DNA of 64,000 nucleotides from CG2-30-51-40 sp041753575 (GCA_041753575.1 JBGSUA010000003.1:1-64000); one strand, 5' to 3'. Positions 24,780-34,312 are shown, counted from the stretch's first letter. Numbers and translations are program-made. The notes: a model not told the origin generated them from the sequence alone.

Positions 24780-26057
24780 ATGAGACCCTTCAAAAGACCA
24801 TTTATCGGAACAGCCTTTTTCCCTCTTGTTATCGCAGCGATCCTGTCGTGTTTTGGGTATGTTTCTTCCTCTTTTGCCCAGGTTGACATCTCAATTAGCG
24901 GCAATATGGATGTAACAGGAGATCTCTCCTTGAGCACCGTTGGCAAAGGGGTTGTTTTCCCGGACGCCAGCAGGCAGACCACCGCGGGCCAGAAAAAATA
25001 CGTGAGCACGGTCGTGATAAGCCCCGGGGCAACCGATGCCGACAGCGGCACGGCCCTCAGAAACGCGATTGACGCAATCGCTGACGCCACAGAAGCGACC
25101 CCCTATCTCATTAAGATAGAGCCCGGAATCTACGACATAGGCACAAGCGCGCTCCAGATGAAGCAGTATGTTGACGTGGAGGGATCAGGGGAGACTGTAA
25201 CAAAGATCCTCGGCACAGTAGCCGGATCTACAACCGGAGTGGTTGTGACCGCCGACCGCATGGAGTTGATATCTCTCACTGTAGAGAATGATTCCAAGGG
25301 CGAATACGTAATCGCCATCTATAATGCATCAGGATCGCCCAGATTGTCCCATGTAACCGCCCTAATAAAGACTGCCATGGTAGTTGCTGCAGGGGAAGAG
25401 GTGATAAAACTGAAGGCGCCTCCGACTCCGGTCTCTCATAGATACGGGATTTATAATGACTCCGTATCAGCCGACCTAAGAAACATAACAGTTGATGTGG
25501 GAGGTACGAACTATTCTTACGGCATCTACAACTTGGACTGTGGGTCATATCTGACCATGAATCTCATTTCAATCAGGGTAATATTTGGGACCTATTGTTA
25601 CGGTCTTTACAATCGTGATTCATCGCCGACAATCACAGGGCTGTCATCACAGGCAAGTTACGGCACAACATGCTATGGCATATATAACTATAGTGTGCTT
25701 TCTACTTCAGCTCCGTTTCTCTTCAACGTTATCACCCAGGCAAGCGAATGCAGCAACGCCTATGGAATCTACAATTCAACAGCAAGTCCTACCATGACAA
25801 ATCTAATTGCAAAAGCCACGGGTGGAACAACTACTAATCGAGGAATGATGAACATAGGTTCAACCAGCACCATAAAGGCTGACAGGTGTTCATTTATAGG
25901 CGCCAGCTATAGTATTTACAACGACACTGATTTTACACTCTATTTTGGGGCAAGCAAGCTGGACGGGCCGGCAAATACGGCAACCGGGACCTGGCAATGC
26001 GGCCAATGTTATAATGGAAACTATCTAACTCTTCCTTCCAACTGCGCTGAGTTATGA
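24780..26057 (+). CDS. Secreted protein with YGIYN repeats, predicted beta-helix
   Basis: A 425-residue exported protein: signal peptide (residues ~1-33), then IKIEPGIYDIG, VDVEGSGETVTKI and later units typical of right-handed beta-helix (pectin-lyase-like) folds. From about residue 175 there are six or seven degenerate repeats of 24-32 residues with YGIYN-type anchors (YGIYNDS, YGIYNLD, YGLYNRD, YGIYNYS, YGIYNST, YSIYNDT), several followed by SPTxTxL. The C terminus has WQCGQCYNGNY. No catalytic motif is visible. An AAGAAGGAG ribosome-binding site is present. It may be a surface or adhesive protein. Confidence 0.8.
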   Translation: MRPFKRPFIGTAFFPLVIAAILSCFGYVSSSFAQVDISISGNMDVTGDLSLSTVGKGVVFPDASRQTTAGQKKYVSTVVISPGATDADSGTALRNAIDAIADATEATPYLIKIEPGIYDIGTSALQMKQYVDVEGSGETVTKILGTVAGSTTGVVVTADRMELISLTVENDSKGEYVIAIYNASGSPRLSHVTALIKTAMVVAAGEEVIKLKAPPTPVSHRYGIYNDSVSADLRNITVDVGGTNYSYGIYNLDCGSYLTMNLISIRVIFGTYCYGLYNRDSSPTITGLSSQASYGTTCYGIYNYSVLSTSAPFLFNVITQASECSNAYGIYNSTASPTMTNLIAKATGGTTTNRGMMNIGSTSTIKADRCSFIGASYSIYNDTDFTLYFGASKLDGPANTATGTWQCGQCYNGNYLTLPSNCAEL

Positions 26058-26218
26058 ACAGGTTACCCCGGAAGGGGCAGGGATATTTTGCTGGTTTATG
26101 ACAAGCACCAGTTCCTTTTGCCGGGAACTCATCTGAAAGATTTGTCTTGATATATTTTTCTGTTTTGCCTCAGCGGCTGTTTATTAATGAGGACCTTGCC
26201 GCTGAGGCGGCAGTTCGC

Positions 26219-26557
26219 TCATACTGCATCCGTATCCGTCTCGCCGGTTCTTATGCGAACGGCCTTTTCGACAGGCAGCACGAATATCTTTCCGTCGCCT
26301 ATCTGGCCGGTATAGGCCTGTTTCTGCACAGCCTCGACAACTGCGTCCGCCATATCATCGGAGACCACAACCTCTACCTTTATCTTTGGCAGGAAGTCAA
26401 CAATGTACTCCGCGCCCCTGTAAATCTCCTTGTGCCCTCTCTGCCTCCCAAACCCCTTGACCTCCATGATAGTGATACCGCTTATGCCCAACTGCAAAAT
26501 AGCGCTTTTGACGTCATCCAGTTTGAAGGGTTTGATGATGGCTTCGATCTTCTTCAT
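26219..26557 (-). CDS. glnB: Nitrogen regulatory protein PII
   Basis: A 112-residue trimeric signal protein that senses ATP/ADP, 2-oxoglutarate and glutamine. It starts MKKIEAIIKPFKLDDVK. The T-loop RGAEYIVDFLPK carries the uridylylatable Tyr51, and TGQIGDGKIFVLPVE is the C-terminal signature. It lies 123 bp downstream of glutamate synthase genes on the same strand, so it may be the last gene of that cluster and tie glutamate synthesis to nitrogen status. Confidence 0.95.
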   Translation of the reverse strand: MKKIEAIIKPFKLDDVKSAILQLGISGITIMEVKGFGRQRGHKEIYRGAEYIVDFLPKIKVEVVVSDDMADAVVEAVQKQAYTGQIGDGKIFVLPVEKAVRIRTGETDTDAV

Positions 26558-26680
26558 ATTTGTCCTCCGCTTTTTCCAATGAAAGAATCTTTCCGCGACA
26601 CGGAGCGCATTCTTTCAGAAAGCGGGGACGGAATCAACACCTCTGATATCCGCACAGGAAAACATCAGAGCAGGACAGCT

Positions 26681-29317
26681 CTATGTCCATTCATCAAGAC
26701 CATCATCTAATATTTCAGGCCCCTTTTTGGGCCTGACCTTACGATATACATCAAGCGGATTCTTCTTTTCATTCCCAACCATCAGGAGATCCCTGTCAAC
26801 AGAGATACCGAATAGTCTTTCATTTTCAAGAAGGTATGGAAGCACCAGTTTCCAATCATCCTCAGATATCGGCACTATTTCTCCACCGTTAAGGTGCTGT
26901 TCGTCAACCAGGTGATATGGATCTCTTGCATATATGGCCCCGCCGGAGGCAAGGGAAAAAAGATTTGATCCCGGGTATGGGTTTGCCAGTGGAACAGCAT
27001 TTCCTTCATCATCAAATGTCATGGCATTAAGGATCACAAAGCCTCCACCATTATGTGGGTCTCCGGCCATGAAGGACTCCGCAAGATAATCAAGGCAGGT
27101 TCCGTTTATCACTACACGCGGCTTTCCCACTGCGTTTATGAGGGGCCGGCCTGCCGCGTTTCCCATAACATAGACCTCCCCTCCCTTTGCCCCGTACATA
27201 AATGTTTGTCCCACATCACCGTAGATTATAAGTTTGCCCGCCTTCATTATCTGCCCTATCTGGTCCTGAGCGTTACCATGTACGCAGATGGAAAGGCCGT
27301 CTATGCCCGAACCCAGATAGTCACCGGAACTGCCAAGGACATCAATACTCACCCCCCCGGAATCGGGCCCGAAACCGCATCCATGGAATCTCTGCCCTCT
27401 GAGCCCGAATACAACAAAGTGCCTCCAGCCTCTGAGATATGCCTCCACCATGAGGCGACTGTCGCAGTTGTCTCCCTCCGGGGGAAAAAGCGAAGCGTCC
27501 ACCACCAGTACCTTTTCATCGTATGATGGTCCTCTGAAAAGGTGCCTCGTCTCCCAGTCTATTAGGCGGTGGGATCCCTGTGCCTCCTTGTTTTCAAGGG
27601 TCGGAAGATTGCGCAGTATGTTTTCAAGCGTCTGACTGACCATCTGGAGAACGCTCCGCCGTTTCTTGTCGTAAGTGGGATAACGCATATCCAACAGCCG
27701 GATGAGGGCCTTGAAGGCAACATCGAAGTGGGCGCCCCCCCTGAGCGCCCAGTTCTTAATATCCTTGAGACACTCCATAAGCGCCGAATAATCCCACTTT
27801 CTTATTCCCTCAAGGATATACTCATACAGTGCGTCCGGTTGCTGAAGCTCGAAGAATCTCGATATGTCGAATCTGCCGGCATCCACCACAGGCATCAGAT
27901 AATAGACTGTCCCAGGAAGATAAGGAATCTGCCCTGACTTAACTGATATGGGTCTGCCGAATTTGTCAACACAGCTCAGTTGCCTGACAAGCGGATCTCC
28001 CGGCGTCTCATCAAGATTGAATATGAATGATCCGCCATCCGTATAGCTTCCTCCCCTCGCGTTCCAGTATCGGTCTGCGACGGTACCAATTCTGGGATCT
28101 TCTTCGGAAAGGCTTTTAAGGGTCGCGTCTATTGCCTGTTTTTCAGAGCAGATGAGCCCCACCTGCACCTGACCGTCGTGCAGGGCGAAAACCTGGGGCC
28201 TGAGCATGGAGGTATCCGTTATCCCTATGAGCTGAAGTCGCCCTGTGTCGGTTTCGTTTCTTGCGACGATAAAAAACCAGGGGCCATCGGGAGAACCATG
28301 GACGTGTGTTGCCTGCAGGGCCCTGTAGATGGATTGCTTATCCGCGTCAAGCTGATCAAAATCCCTCTCCATTGTGGGGGCCAGGGCCTCTATAACGTGT
28401 TCGAGCGGGTAGCGGTACACCCTGCTATAAAGGTCAAATAGCAGCACGGAAACCTCAGTATCCGTAAGGAAGAGCGGATAGATGCTTCTTTGCCTCAGAT
28501 ACTCGCTTACTGAGTGGTAATTGGCAAAGTCGCCGTTATGCACTAAGGCCTCATTCAGACCGATAAAGGGGTGCGCCCCGGCAGGATGCCATACCCTTCC
28601 CTTCGTGGGATACCGCTGATGGGCGATCCAGATATGAGCCTTGAAATCCTCGAGTTTATAGTATTGAACCACCTGCTCGGCATATCCGACTATCTTGAGG
28701 ATGAAAAAATTCCTTCCATGAGAGAGGACAAAGGCAAGCTTTTTCCCGTAGGGTTCATAGTATTTCTTATTTATTAAAAAACTGTTCTGGTAGATGAACT
28801 CATCTTCTGCCTCGCGCGATTTGAGCCCCCGAAGCCCCTTCTTCTCAACGAAGGCATCAAGCACCTCGGGCCTGACCCTGACCAAGTATCTGAATACCTC
28901 TGGCGGCGCTGTTTCAAGACCCTTTATATCCCTGTAATCTTCAACATGGGGAAGGCGCTCTCTAAGCTCAACCCGCAGGAGCGGCGTGATAAAACGCTCC
29001 TCCAGATCGTCTATTACACCTTCCTCGAGAACCGCTATCTGAAGGATATAGTCTTCATTGAGGGCATCTCTGCTTATTCCGAGCATCCGGTGGTCAAAGC
29101 CCATGGCCGCTATGCCGCCCCCCCGACCGTTTCCCCGATTGTGCATCTGCCGTGAGGGCTCGAATATATGTCTTCCTCTCACCGGTATGCTGCAGGCAAA
29201 GCCGGTAACGCCGCATCCTCCTTCAGCCTCGGTCTCGTAACGTGCCTCCGAGGGTAAAACGTCCATAAGCCCCCTTCTCGAGGCGAGTATAGCATCTACA
29301 TTGTTTAGCGATTGCAT
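26681..29317 (-). CDS. Glutamate synthase-like protein: class II amidotransferase plus GXGXG domain
   Basis: An 878-residue protein. The N-terminal part is a class II glutaminase: nucleophile Cys35 in EGGCGVTGF, followed by MHNRGNGRGGGIAAMG and later HQRYPTKG and HPFIGLNEALVHNGD. The C-terminal ~270 residues are the GXGXG beta-helix (GSGIDGLSICVHGNAQ, IYGDVGQTFMYGAKGG, GGFVILNAM). These are GltB domains 1 and 3; the FMN domain is on the next protein. The Cys is preceded by 34 residues, which must be removed as the propeptide of GltB is. ATG 29317 is chosen over TTG 29344; ATG 29266 is a further option. Confidence 0.88.
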   Translation of the reverse strand: MQSLNNVDAILASRRGLMDVLPSEARYETEAEGGCGVTGFACSIPVRGRHIFEPSRQMHNRGNGRGGGIAAMGFDHRMLGISRDALNEDYILQIAVLEEGVIDDLEERFITPLLRVELRERLPHVEDYRDIKGLETAPPEVFRYLVRVRPEVLDAFVEKKGLRGLKSREAEDEFIYQNSFLINKKYYEPYGKKLAFVLSHGRNFFILKIVGYAEQVVQYYKLEDFKAHIWIAHQRYPTKGRVWHPAGAHPFIGLNEALVHNGDFANYHSVSEYLRQRSIYPLFLTDTEVSVLLFDLYSRVYRYPLEHVIEALAPTMERDFDQLDADKQSIYRALQATHVHGSPDGPWFFIVARNETDTGRLQLIGITDTSMLRPQVFALHDGQVQVGLICSEKQAIDATLKSLSEEDPRIGTVADRYWNARGGSYTDGGSFIFNLDETPGDPLVRQLSCVDKFGRPISVKSGQIPYLPGTVYYLMPVVDAGRFDISRFFELQQPDALYEYILEGIRKWDYSALMECLKDIKNWALRGGAHFDVAFKALIRLLDMRYPTYDKKRRSVLQMVSQTLENILRNLPTLENKEAQGSHRLIDWETRHLFRGPSYDEKVLVVDASLFPPEGDNCDSRLMVEAYLRGWRHFVVFGLRGQRFHGCGFGPDSGGVSIDVLGSSGDYLGSGIDGLSICVHGNAQDQIGQIMKAGKLIIYGDVGQTFMYGAKGGEVYVMGNAAGRPLINAVGKPRVVINGTCLDYLAESFMAGDPHNGGGFVILNAMTFDDEGNAVPLANPYPGSNLFSLASGGAIYARDPYHLVDEQHLNGGEIVPISEDDWKLVLPYLLENERLFGISVDRDLLMVGNEKKNPLDVYRKVRPKKGPEILDDGLDEWT

Positions 29318-29378
29318 CCTTAAAGATATCTCCAAGCCTGTCAAGTTATCGCAACGGCTTTAACTTGTTGTAATATTA

Positions 29379-30869
29379 TTAGTTATAGTCGAGATGAATA
29401 AGGCACTCCTTCTTCCCGACAAGTTCCTTGAGGCTCTTCATCCCGAGTCTCGTGAGTATCCTCATAAGTTCTTTACGCCATGCCATAAACATATTGATTA
29501 TCCGCTGAGCACCCCAGTCCAGGGATACCAGATCCGTGAGTTCCGGATCTGTTGTGGCGATTCCCCTGGCACAACCTCGTCCGCTTTCGCAATTGTGGCA
29601 GCGAATGCATTCAAGGGCGACAAGGTCAGCGGTTCCGGTGCACACCGCGTCGGCCCCAAGGGCGATGATCTTTGCGACATCGTGGGGTGTCCTTATGCCG
29701 CCGCTGGCTATTACAGTGATCTTGTCCCTGACCCCTTCCTCGGTAAGAAACCTGTGCACCTTGGGAACGGCATATTCGATGGGCATCGCGATATTCTTCT
29801 TTGCAATGTCGGGAGCTGCCCCGGTCCCTCCGTAGCTTCCGTCAAGATGGATTATATGCGCCCCCGCGTAGTAGCTTCCTACGGCAACCATGTCCACATC
29901 AGTGGGGGTTGAGACCTTCACGGAGACAAGTGCTTTTGGATTAATGGCCTTTATCCAGTCAACGTGCTTTTTATGGTCCTCAACCGAATAGACACTGTGG
30001 AAGGGAAAGGGAGAAAAAAGCGGATAACCGACAACAGCCTCACGCATCCGGGCTACTCCAGGTGTCACCTTGTCGCCGAGCAGATGGCCTCCAAGCCCCG
30101 GTTTTGCGCCCTGGGCATACTTGAACTCAACAATCTTGACCCTCTGAATGGTTTCCTCACGCACTCCAAAAAGTCCAGTTGCCACCTGAGTTATAACGTT
30201 TTCGTCATAGGGCTTGAGTTCATCGGGATATCCCCCTTCGCCGGTGCAGCAAAGGGTTCCCAGCGCGGCCGCTGCCTTCACCCTGCTGAGCATCGTGTTG
30301 ATGCTCACAGAACCGTAGCTCATGCCGCCGCCGTAAAAGGGCACCTTTATCCTTATCTTGTGGGCATTATCGCCTCTTCTGTTAAGCTCCACCCCCAGAT
30401 CGGCTTCGGTTTCCCGAGGCATATCTCCTGAGTCCTTTCCTGCCGGTCTGGGTCCAAAGACGATGCGCAATTTATCAAAGCCCCCGTCCGAGTTCCCAAT
30501 CCTGTATTCGAGACCCTTTTCAGGGGGCAGACCGAATTCGGCCATGTGCCACGTTGAGACAAGGAGATCAGGAGGCCATCTGAAGTCCCCCATCACCTCG
30601 AAATCGGGATTTCTCCTCAATGAGAGGGCCTTCACGGGACATGCCTCATGACAAGGCTCCGGGCAGTCGCCTCCTATGCACAGATAATGATTGCGCACCA
30701 CGACCTTTCCCTTAACCATGGCATGAACTCCATAAGGGCAGATCTCAACGCATTTGCCGCAGGAGATGCACTCCCTGCTTCTATTAAGTCGGTATTTCCC
30801 TATGGGATTTCTGAAACGCGAAGGCGTGCGTTTAACCAAAGGAAATTCAAAGCCCCCTTCCCTATTCAA
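29379..30869 (-). CDS. Glutamate synthase FMN-binding subunit with ferredoxin domain
   Basis: About 496 residues. The N terminus holds a two-cluster ferredoxin-like module (CISCGKCVEICPYGV and CPEPCHEACPVKALSL). The rest is the GltB FMN barrel: GGGMSYGSVS, CCTGEGGYPDEL, KVSTPTDVDMVA, HLDGSYGGTGAAP and the 3Fe-4S motif CIRCHNCESGRGCARGI. It makes glutamate from 2-oxoglutarate with ammonia delivered by the amidotransferase protein. The start is uncertain: TTG 30869 (AGGAGG nine bases upstream, overlapping the previous stop) or GTG 30875; a TTG at 30929 would give a 68-bp overlap. Confidence 0.9.
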   Translation of the reverse strand: MNREGGFEFPLVKRTPSRFRNPIGKYRLNRSRECISCGKCVEICPYGVHAMVKGKVVVRNHYLCIGGDCPEPCHEACPVKALSLRRNPDFEVMGDFRWPPDLLVSTWHMAEFGLPPEKGLEYRIGNSDGGFDKLRIVFGPRPAGKDSGDMPRETEADLGVELNRRGDNAHKIRIKVPFYGGGMSYGSVSINTMLSRVKAAAALGTLCCTGEGGYPDELKPYDENVITQVATGLFGVREETIQRVKIVEFKYAQGAKPGLGGHLLGDKVTPGVARMREAVVGYPLFSPFPFHSVYSVEDHKKHVDWIKAINPKALVSVKVSTPTDVDMVAVGSYYAGAHIIHLDGSYGGTGAAPDIAKKNIAMPIEYAVPKVHRFLTEEGVRDKITVIASGGIRTPHDVAKIIALGADAVCTGTADLVALECIRCHNCESGRGCARGIATTDPELTDLVSLDWGAQRIINMFMAWRKELMRILTRLGMKSLKELVGKKECLIHLDYN

Positions 30870-32241
30870 GCTCACAACCCTCCTCGCACCTTCCAAGGTT
30901 TTGAAAGGTGCTCTTATCAAGCTCTTCAAAAAACATGGCCCTTCCAGTCTCTCCCCTCATACGTCTGGCGTCCCTTATACCCATGGCGCCCATGATTTCA
31001 AGAATCTGGTTGTGCCATGCGCCGATGAGATTGACTACCCTCTTTGCCACCCAGGGAGGCGATGCCTTATCCAGTTCTACCGGACATGGCAGATCCATAT
31101 CGCATCTTCCGCAAAGGCGGCACTCGATCGCTACAAGGAGGGGCAGATCAACAAATACCGCGTCCGCCCCGCAAATAAGGGACTTGGGCACATGTTCGGC
31201 CATGGCTATGCCTCCGCTCACAAGGATGGTGACACTGTCCCTTATGCCGGCGTCAACGAGCTTGAGATGAGTCGCCATGATGCCCTCCTTCAAGCTCCTG
31301 CTCGGATCGTCAAGGAAAGAGCCTTTCCTGCTTGCTTCGATGTGTATTATAGAAAAGCCTTCCTTAGCCGCAGCCAACACCTTCTCCTCTATCCCTGAGG
31401 TCATAGGAAGCCTGACACAGACAAAATGGGCATCGCTCTTCGACTTTATGAACTCAGGAGCCTTTCCCCCTGAGAAAGCAGTCTCCAAGATCCTTACGCC
31501 GTTAAGAGAAACGGCCGCCCCATCCAGGACAGGCATCATGAAGGGACGGCAGCTCTTAGGCGCCGCCTCCATCTCGCCGGCTCCTACCGCCAGAAATGTC
31601 CCAAGCCTCTTTGCGGCTACCGCCCAGCCGCTTATCATATTAGGACTCACCTTTACTGACCGGGGAGCCCTGAGCAGGACAGGCAACGGTATATCCAGCA
31701 CATGTGGCTTAGGACCTGAAATCCGGCCGTCTTCACCTAAGGATAAACAACGGGCAGTACCTCCCAGATCAACCGCGGTGCTTATATATTCCCTTCCGTG
31801 GATGCCGTCTCTTGTGGGGCGTACAATCTCAGACATGTCTGTCCACATTGAATCAAATCCCGGACCGGTGAATGGGCCTGGATAGCCGGCACCAGATACA
31901 GGGATCTTACCGGTCTGGGCCTGATACCAGATCTTCGAGATGATATCGGGACTCCAGTAGTCATCCCCCATGGCCGCATACTCCGGGCTGACGGATTTGT
32001 GAATAAGCTCTCTGGGACATCCCTGCACACATCTGAGGCAGTTCATACAAAGGTTGTCTATGGAGTCAACCATCTGCCTCGGATTCAGACCGCGCTTTTC
32101 ATAGACCTTGTAAACGCATCTTTTTTTTACACAAACGGCACACTTGAGGCACCCTTCCTCCCACGCAATGATCCCCGACTTGGTAATAGGCTCGAAGCGG
32201 TTGGCAGCGGGGCTGGTATGTACAAAATACTTGGCAGGCAT
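30862..32241 (-). CDS. Degenerate glutamate-synthase-like FMN/iron-sulfur protein
   Basis: A 459-residue paralogue of the neighbouring FMN subunit. Two Cys-rich segments at the N terminus (CLKCAVCVKKRC and CMNCLRCVQGCP) could hold 4Fe-4S clusters, and CRLCGRCDMDLPC near the C terminus resembles the GltB 3Fe-4S site. The barrel is kept (SGGIAMAEHVPKSLICGADAV), but the GEGG motif is changed to GAGEMEA and the GGTGA motif is missing (EASRKGSFLDD). Glutamate synthase activity is therefore doubtful; electron transfer is more likely. It starts 8 bp after metF with AGGAGGG, so it is co-translated with metF. Confidence 0.82.
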   Translation of the reverse strand: MPAKYFVHTSPAANRFEPITKSGIIAWEEGCLKCAVCVKKRCVYKVYEKRGLNPRQMVDSIDNLCMNCLRCVQGCPRELIHKSVSPEYAAMGDDYWSPDIISKIWYQAQTGKIPVSGAGYPGPFTGPGFDSMWTDMSEIVRPTRDGIHGREYISTAVDLGGTARCLSLGEDGRISGPKPHVLDIPLPVLLRAPRSVKVSPNMISGWAVAAKRLGTFLAVGAGEMEAAPKSCRPFMMPVLDGAAVSLNGVRILETAFSGGKAPEFIKSKSDAHFVCVRLPMTSGIEEKVLAAAKEGFSIIHIEASRKGSFLDDPSRSLKEGIMATHLKLVDAGIRDSVTILVSGGIAMAEHVPKSLICGADAVFVDLPLLVAIECRLCGRCDMDLPCPVELDKASPPWVAKRVVNLIGAWHNQILEIMGAMGIRDARRMRGETGRAMFFEELDKSTFQNLGRCEEGCELE

Positions 32242-32249
32242 AGTCCCTC

Positions 32250-33176
32250 CTAGTCAACCTTAGGCCTTGGAAGCAGTTTCGCCCTCTCAACTATCTCTCC
32301 AACCGCGTCTTCCCACTCGATAGCCATGATATGAATACCCTTAACTCCTTTTATTTCCTTGAGGGCCAGGATGGTCTCAACACAGATGCGTATCCCCTCC
32401 TCCCTTTGCCTCTCCTTAGGAATTCCCTCCATCCTCTTAAGAAGATCATCCGGGATATCCATTCCGGCGACCTTGTTTTTCATATATTTTGCCATGGCCG
32501 CGGACTTGAGCGGCGTCACCCCTCCAAGTATATATACCTTTTCGGTAAGCCCTCTATCCTCCGCAAGGGAAATCCACTTCTTGAATCTCTCCATATTGTA
32601 GATGCACTGCGTCTGGATAAATTGAGCCCCCGCGGCGATCTTCTTTGCGAGCCGCACCACCCTGAAATCAAGAGGATCGGCAAACGGATTAGCAGCGGCA
32701 CCGATAAATACCTTAGGCGTGCTCGCAAGAGATTCCCCTCCCATGATAGTGCCGGAATCCCTCATTCCCCTGACCGCTTCGATGAACTGCATCGAGTCAA
32801 GATCAAAGACACCCAGGGCCTGCGGCTGATTCCCAAAGCTTTGATGATCTCCAGAAAGGCAAAGAATGTTTCTTATGCCCAAAGCGGATGCGCCAAGAAC
32901 ATCCGACTGGAGGGCTATGCGGTTTCTGTCCCGCACTACCATTTGAAGCACCGGCTCCATACCGGCATTTCTCAGGATGGCGCAGGCAGCAATGCTCGAC
33001 ATCCTTACTATGGCCGTCTGATTGTCGGTAACATTAACTGCGTCCACCTTTCCCTTAAGCAAACCGGCCTTTCTGAGGATTGCCTCAGGATCGGCTCCCT
33101 TGGGAGGCCCGCATTCAGCGGTCACGGCAAAAAGACCACCGTCCAACAACTGTTTTAACTTGCTTTCATCTTTCAC
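32250..33176 (-). CDS. metF: Methylenetetrahydrofolate reductase
   Basis: A 308-residue flavoprotein of the MetF family that interconverts 5,10-methylene-THF and 5-methyl-THF, a step of the Wood-Ljungdahl methyl branch. It has the N-terminal strand VTAECGPPKGADP, NVTDNQTAIVRMSS, NILCLSGDH and the FIQTQCIYN segment. The GTG start overlaps the metV stop by 4 nt. Its placement with metV and mvhD marks the anaerobic, ferredoxin- or Hdr-linked type rather than the NADH-only enzyme. Confidence 0.93.
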   Translation of the reverse strand: MKDESKLKQLLDGGLFAVTAECGPPKGADPEAILRKAGLLKGKVDAVNVTDNQTAIVRMSSIAACAILRNAGMEPVLQMVVRDRNRIALQSDVLGASALGIRNILCLSGDHQSFGNQPQALGVFDLDSMQFIEAVRGMRDSGTIMGGESLASTPKVFIGAAANPFADPLDFRVVRLAKKIAAGAQFIQTQCIYNMERFKKWISLAEDRGLTEKVYILGGVTPLKSAAMAKYMKNKVAGMDIPDDLLKRMEGIPKERQREEGIRICVETILALKEIKGVKGIHIMAIEWEDAVGEIVERAKLLPRPKVD

Positions 33177-33841
33177 CTTTGCTGATCCTCCCTGACTATC
33201 TTCCTCGGCCCCCTGCCTTGCTTTCTGGACCAGTCTTTTGCCGGATAAACCTTTTCAAGCCTCTCAAGACCCCCTATTTTGTTCAGCCTGTCTATTATCA
33301 ACTGCCAGGCACAGGGAATCTCCGGATCAACCTCGCATCTGCCATCCCTGGACCCTCCGCAAGGGCCGTTCATAAGCTGCTTTGAGCATCTGGCAAGAGG
33401 ACAGACCCCGCCGAAGTAATACAGCATACAATCGCCGCATCCGACGCAGTTCTCAGTCCATAGACCCTGATCCTTGGTCTGGCCCAGAAATTCCGTATTC
33501 AAGGCCGGGATTATGGGCATATCTGAGAATATCTCCGCCACCGCCTGCACCCCTGCCCCGCATCCAAGGGATAAAACAGCCTCGTATGACTCAATCGTGC
33601 CATCGAGCTGTACAATAAAATCCCTGACGCACTGACGATCAATGGTCCTTTCCTCTATTACCGCTTCCTCTTTATTCATCTTGGCAGCCATCCTCAGTGC
33701 CGATGCAAGCATGGCCGTCTCTTTTTCCCCTCCTGCCGCACACTCTGCAACACATGAACCGCAGCCAAGGACAAGTATCTTCCTGTAAGGCGCGATCATC
33801 TCTCTAATCTCTTTAATGGGCTTCTGTTCTGCCGTAATCAT
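33173..33841 (-). CDS. metV: MetV, zinc/iron-sulfur partner of MetF
   Basis: A 222-residue protein of the methylene-THF reductase C-terminal family. Cys motifs: GCGSCVAEC (~residue 28), CVGCGDCMLYYFGGVCPLAR (~residue 141) and NGPCGGSRDGRCE. MetV forms a complex with MetF and carries metal clusters for electron entry. The ATG at 33841 follows GGGAGGA; a TTG 30 bases upstream is less likely. It is followed directly by metF (GTGA overlap). Confidence 0.88.
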   Translation of the reverse strand: MITAEQKPIKEIREMIAPYRKILVLGCGSCVAECAAGGEKETAMLASALRMAAKMNKEEAVIEERTIDRQCVRDFIVQLDGTIESYEAVLSLGCGAGVQAVAEIFSDMPIIPALNTEFLGQTKDQGLWTENCVGCGDCMLYYFGGVCPLARCSKQLMNGPCGGSRDGRCEVDPEIPCAWQLIIDRLNKIGGLERLEKVYPAKDWSRKQGRGPRKIVREDQQR

Positions 33842-33883
33842 TATAAGCTTTTTCCTCCCGCAACGAACCAAACCATATTTTAC

Positions 33884-34312
33884 TTAAAAGAAATCATAAT
33901 TTTTGAGAACCGGCGACGGCCCTATCTGAGAGACCATCTTTATGAATTCGCCGGTCAATACCGACAGATCCTTCGGATCTTCCGCTGATTCAGCAACCAT
34001 ACCCACGCGGGCGCCTTCAAGTCCTATACTTTCTATGAGCCTTCTTGTCGTCTCAAGCCTCTTAGCCGCCCAGCGGTTGCCTTCAAAATAGCGGCACGTT
34101 CCAAGAGGACACGTGACAACATAGGCGCCATCCGCGAACTCCTCCAGTGCCTTGAGAAGATGGATTGCGTCAAGCCTGCCGCTGCAAGGGATGGAAAAGA
34201 GCCGTGCGGAGCCCCTATACTGCTTCTCTATTGCATGCCTCTCTTCTTCCCTGCCACCTGGCACATTCTGACAGTAAAAGACAGCCACAACCGGCCTCCA
34301 TTCAGGACTCAT
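33884..34312 (-). CDS. mvhD: MvhD-type hydrogenase/heterodisulfide reductase iron-sulfur subunit
   Basis: A 142-residue MvhD family protein, which carries a 2Fe-2S cluster and links HdrA to other electron carriers. Cys residues lie in FYCQNVPGG, PCSGRLDAIHLLKALEEF and TCPLGTCRYFEGN. It is the first gene of the metV-metF cluster. No hdrA is visible in the window, so its partner here is either encoded elsewhere or is the flavo-iron-sulfur protein at 30862. Confidence 0.88.
   Translation of the reverse strand: MSPEWRPVVAVFYCQNVPGGREEERHAIEKQYRGSARLFSIPCSGRLDAIHLLKALEEFADGAYVVTCPLGTCRYFEGNRWAAKRLETTRRLIESIGLEGARVGMVAESAEDPKDLSVLTGEFIKMVSQIGPSPVLKNYDFF

Noticed and set aside
26203..26216. Hairpin TGCCGC/GCGGCA as a terminator after glnB
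   Set aside because: A stem exists but no T-rich tract follows on the minus strand, so it is too weak to call.
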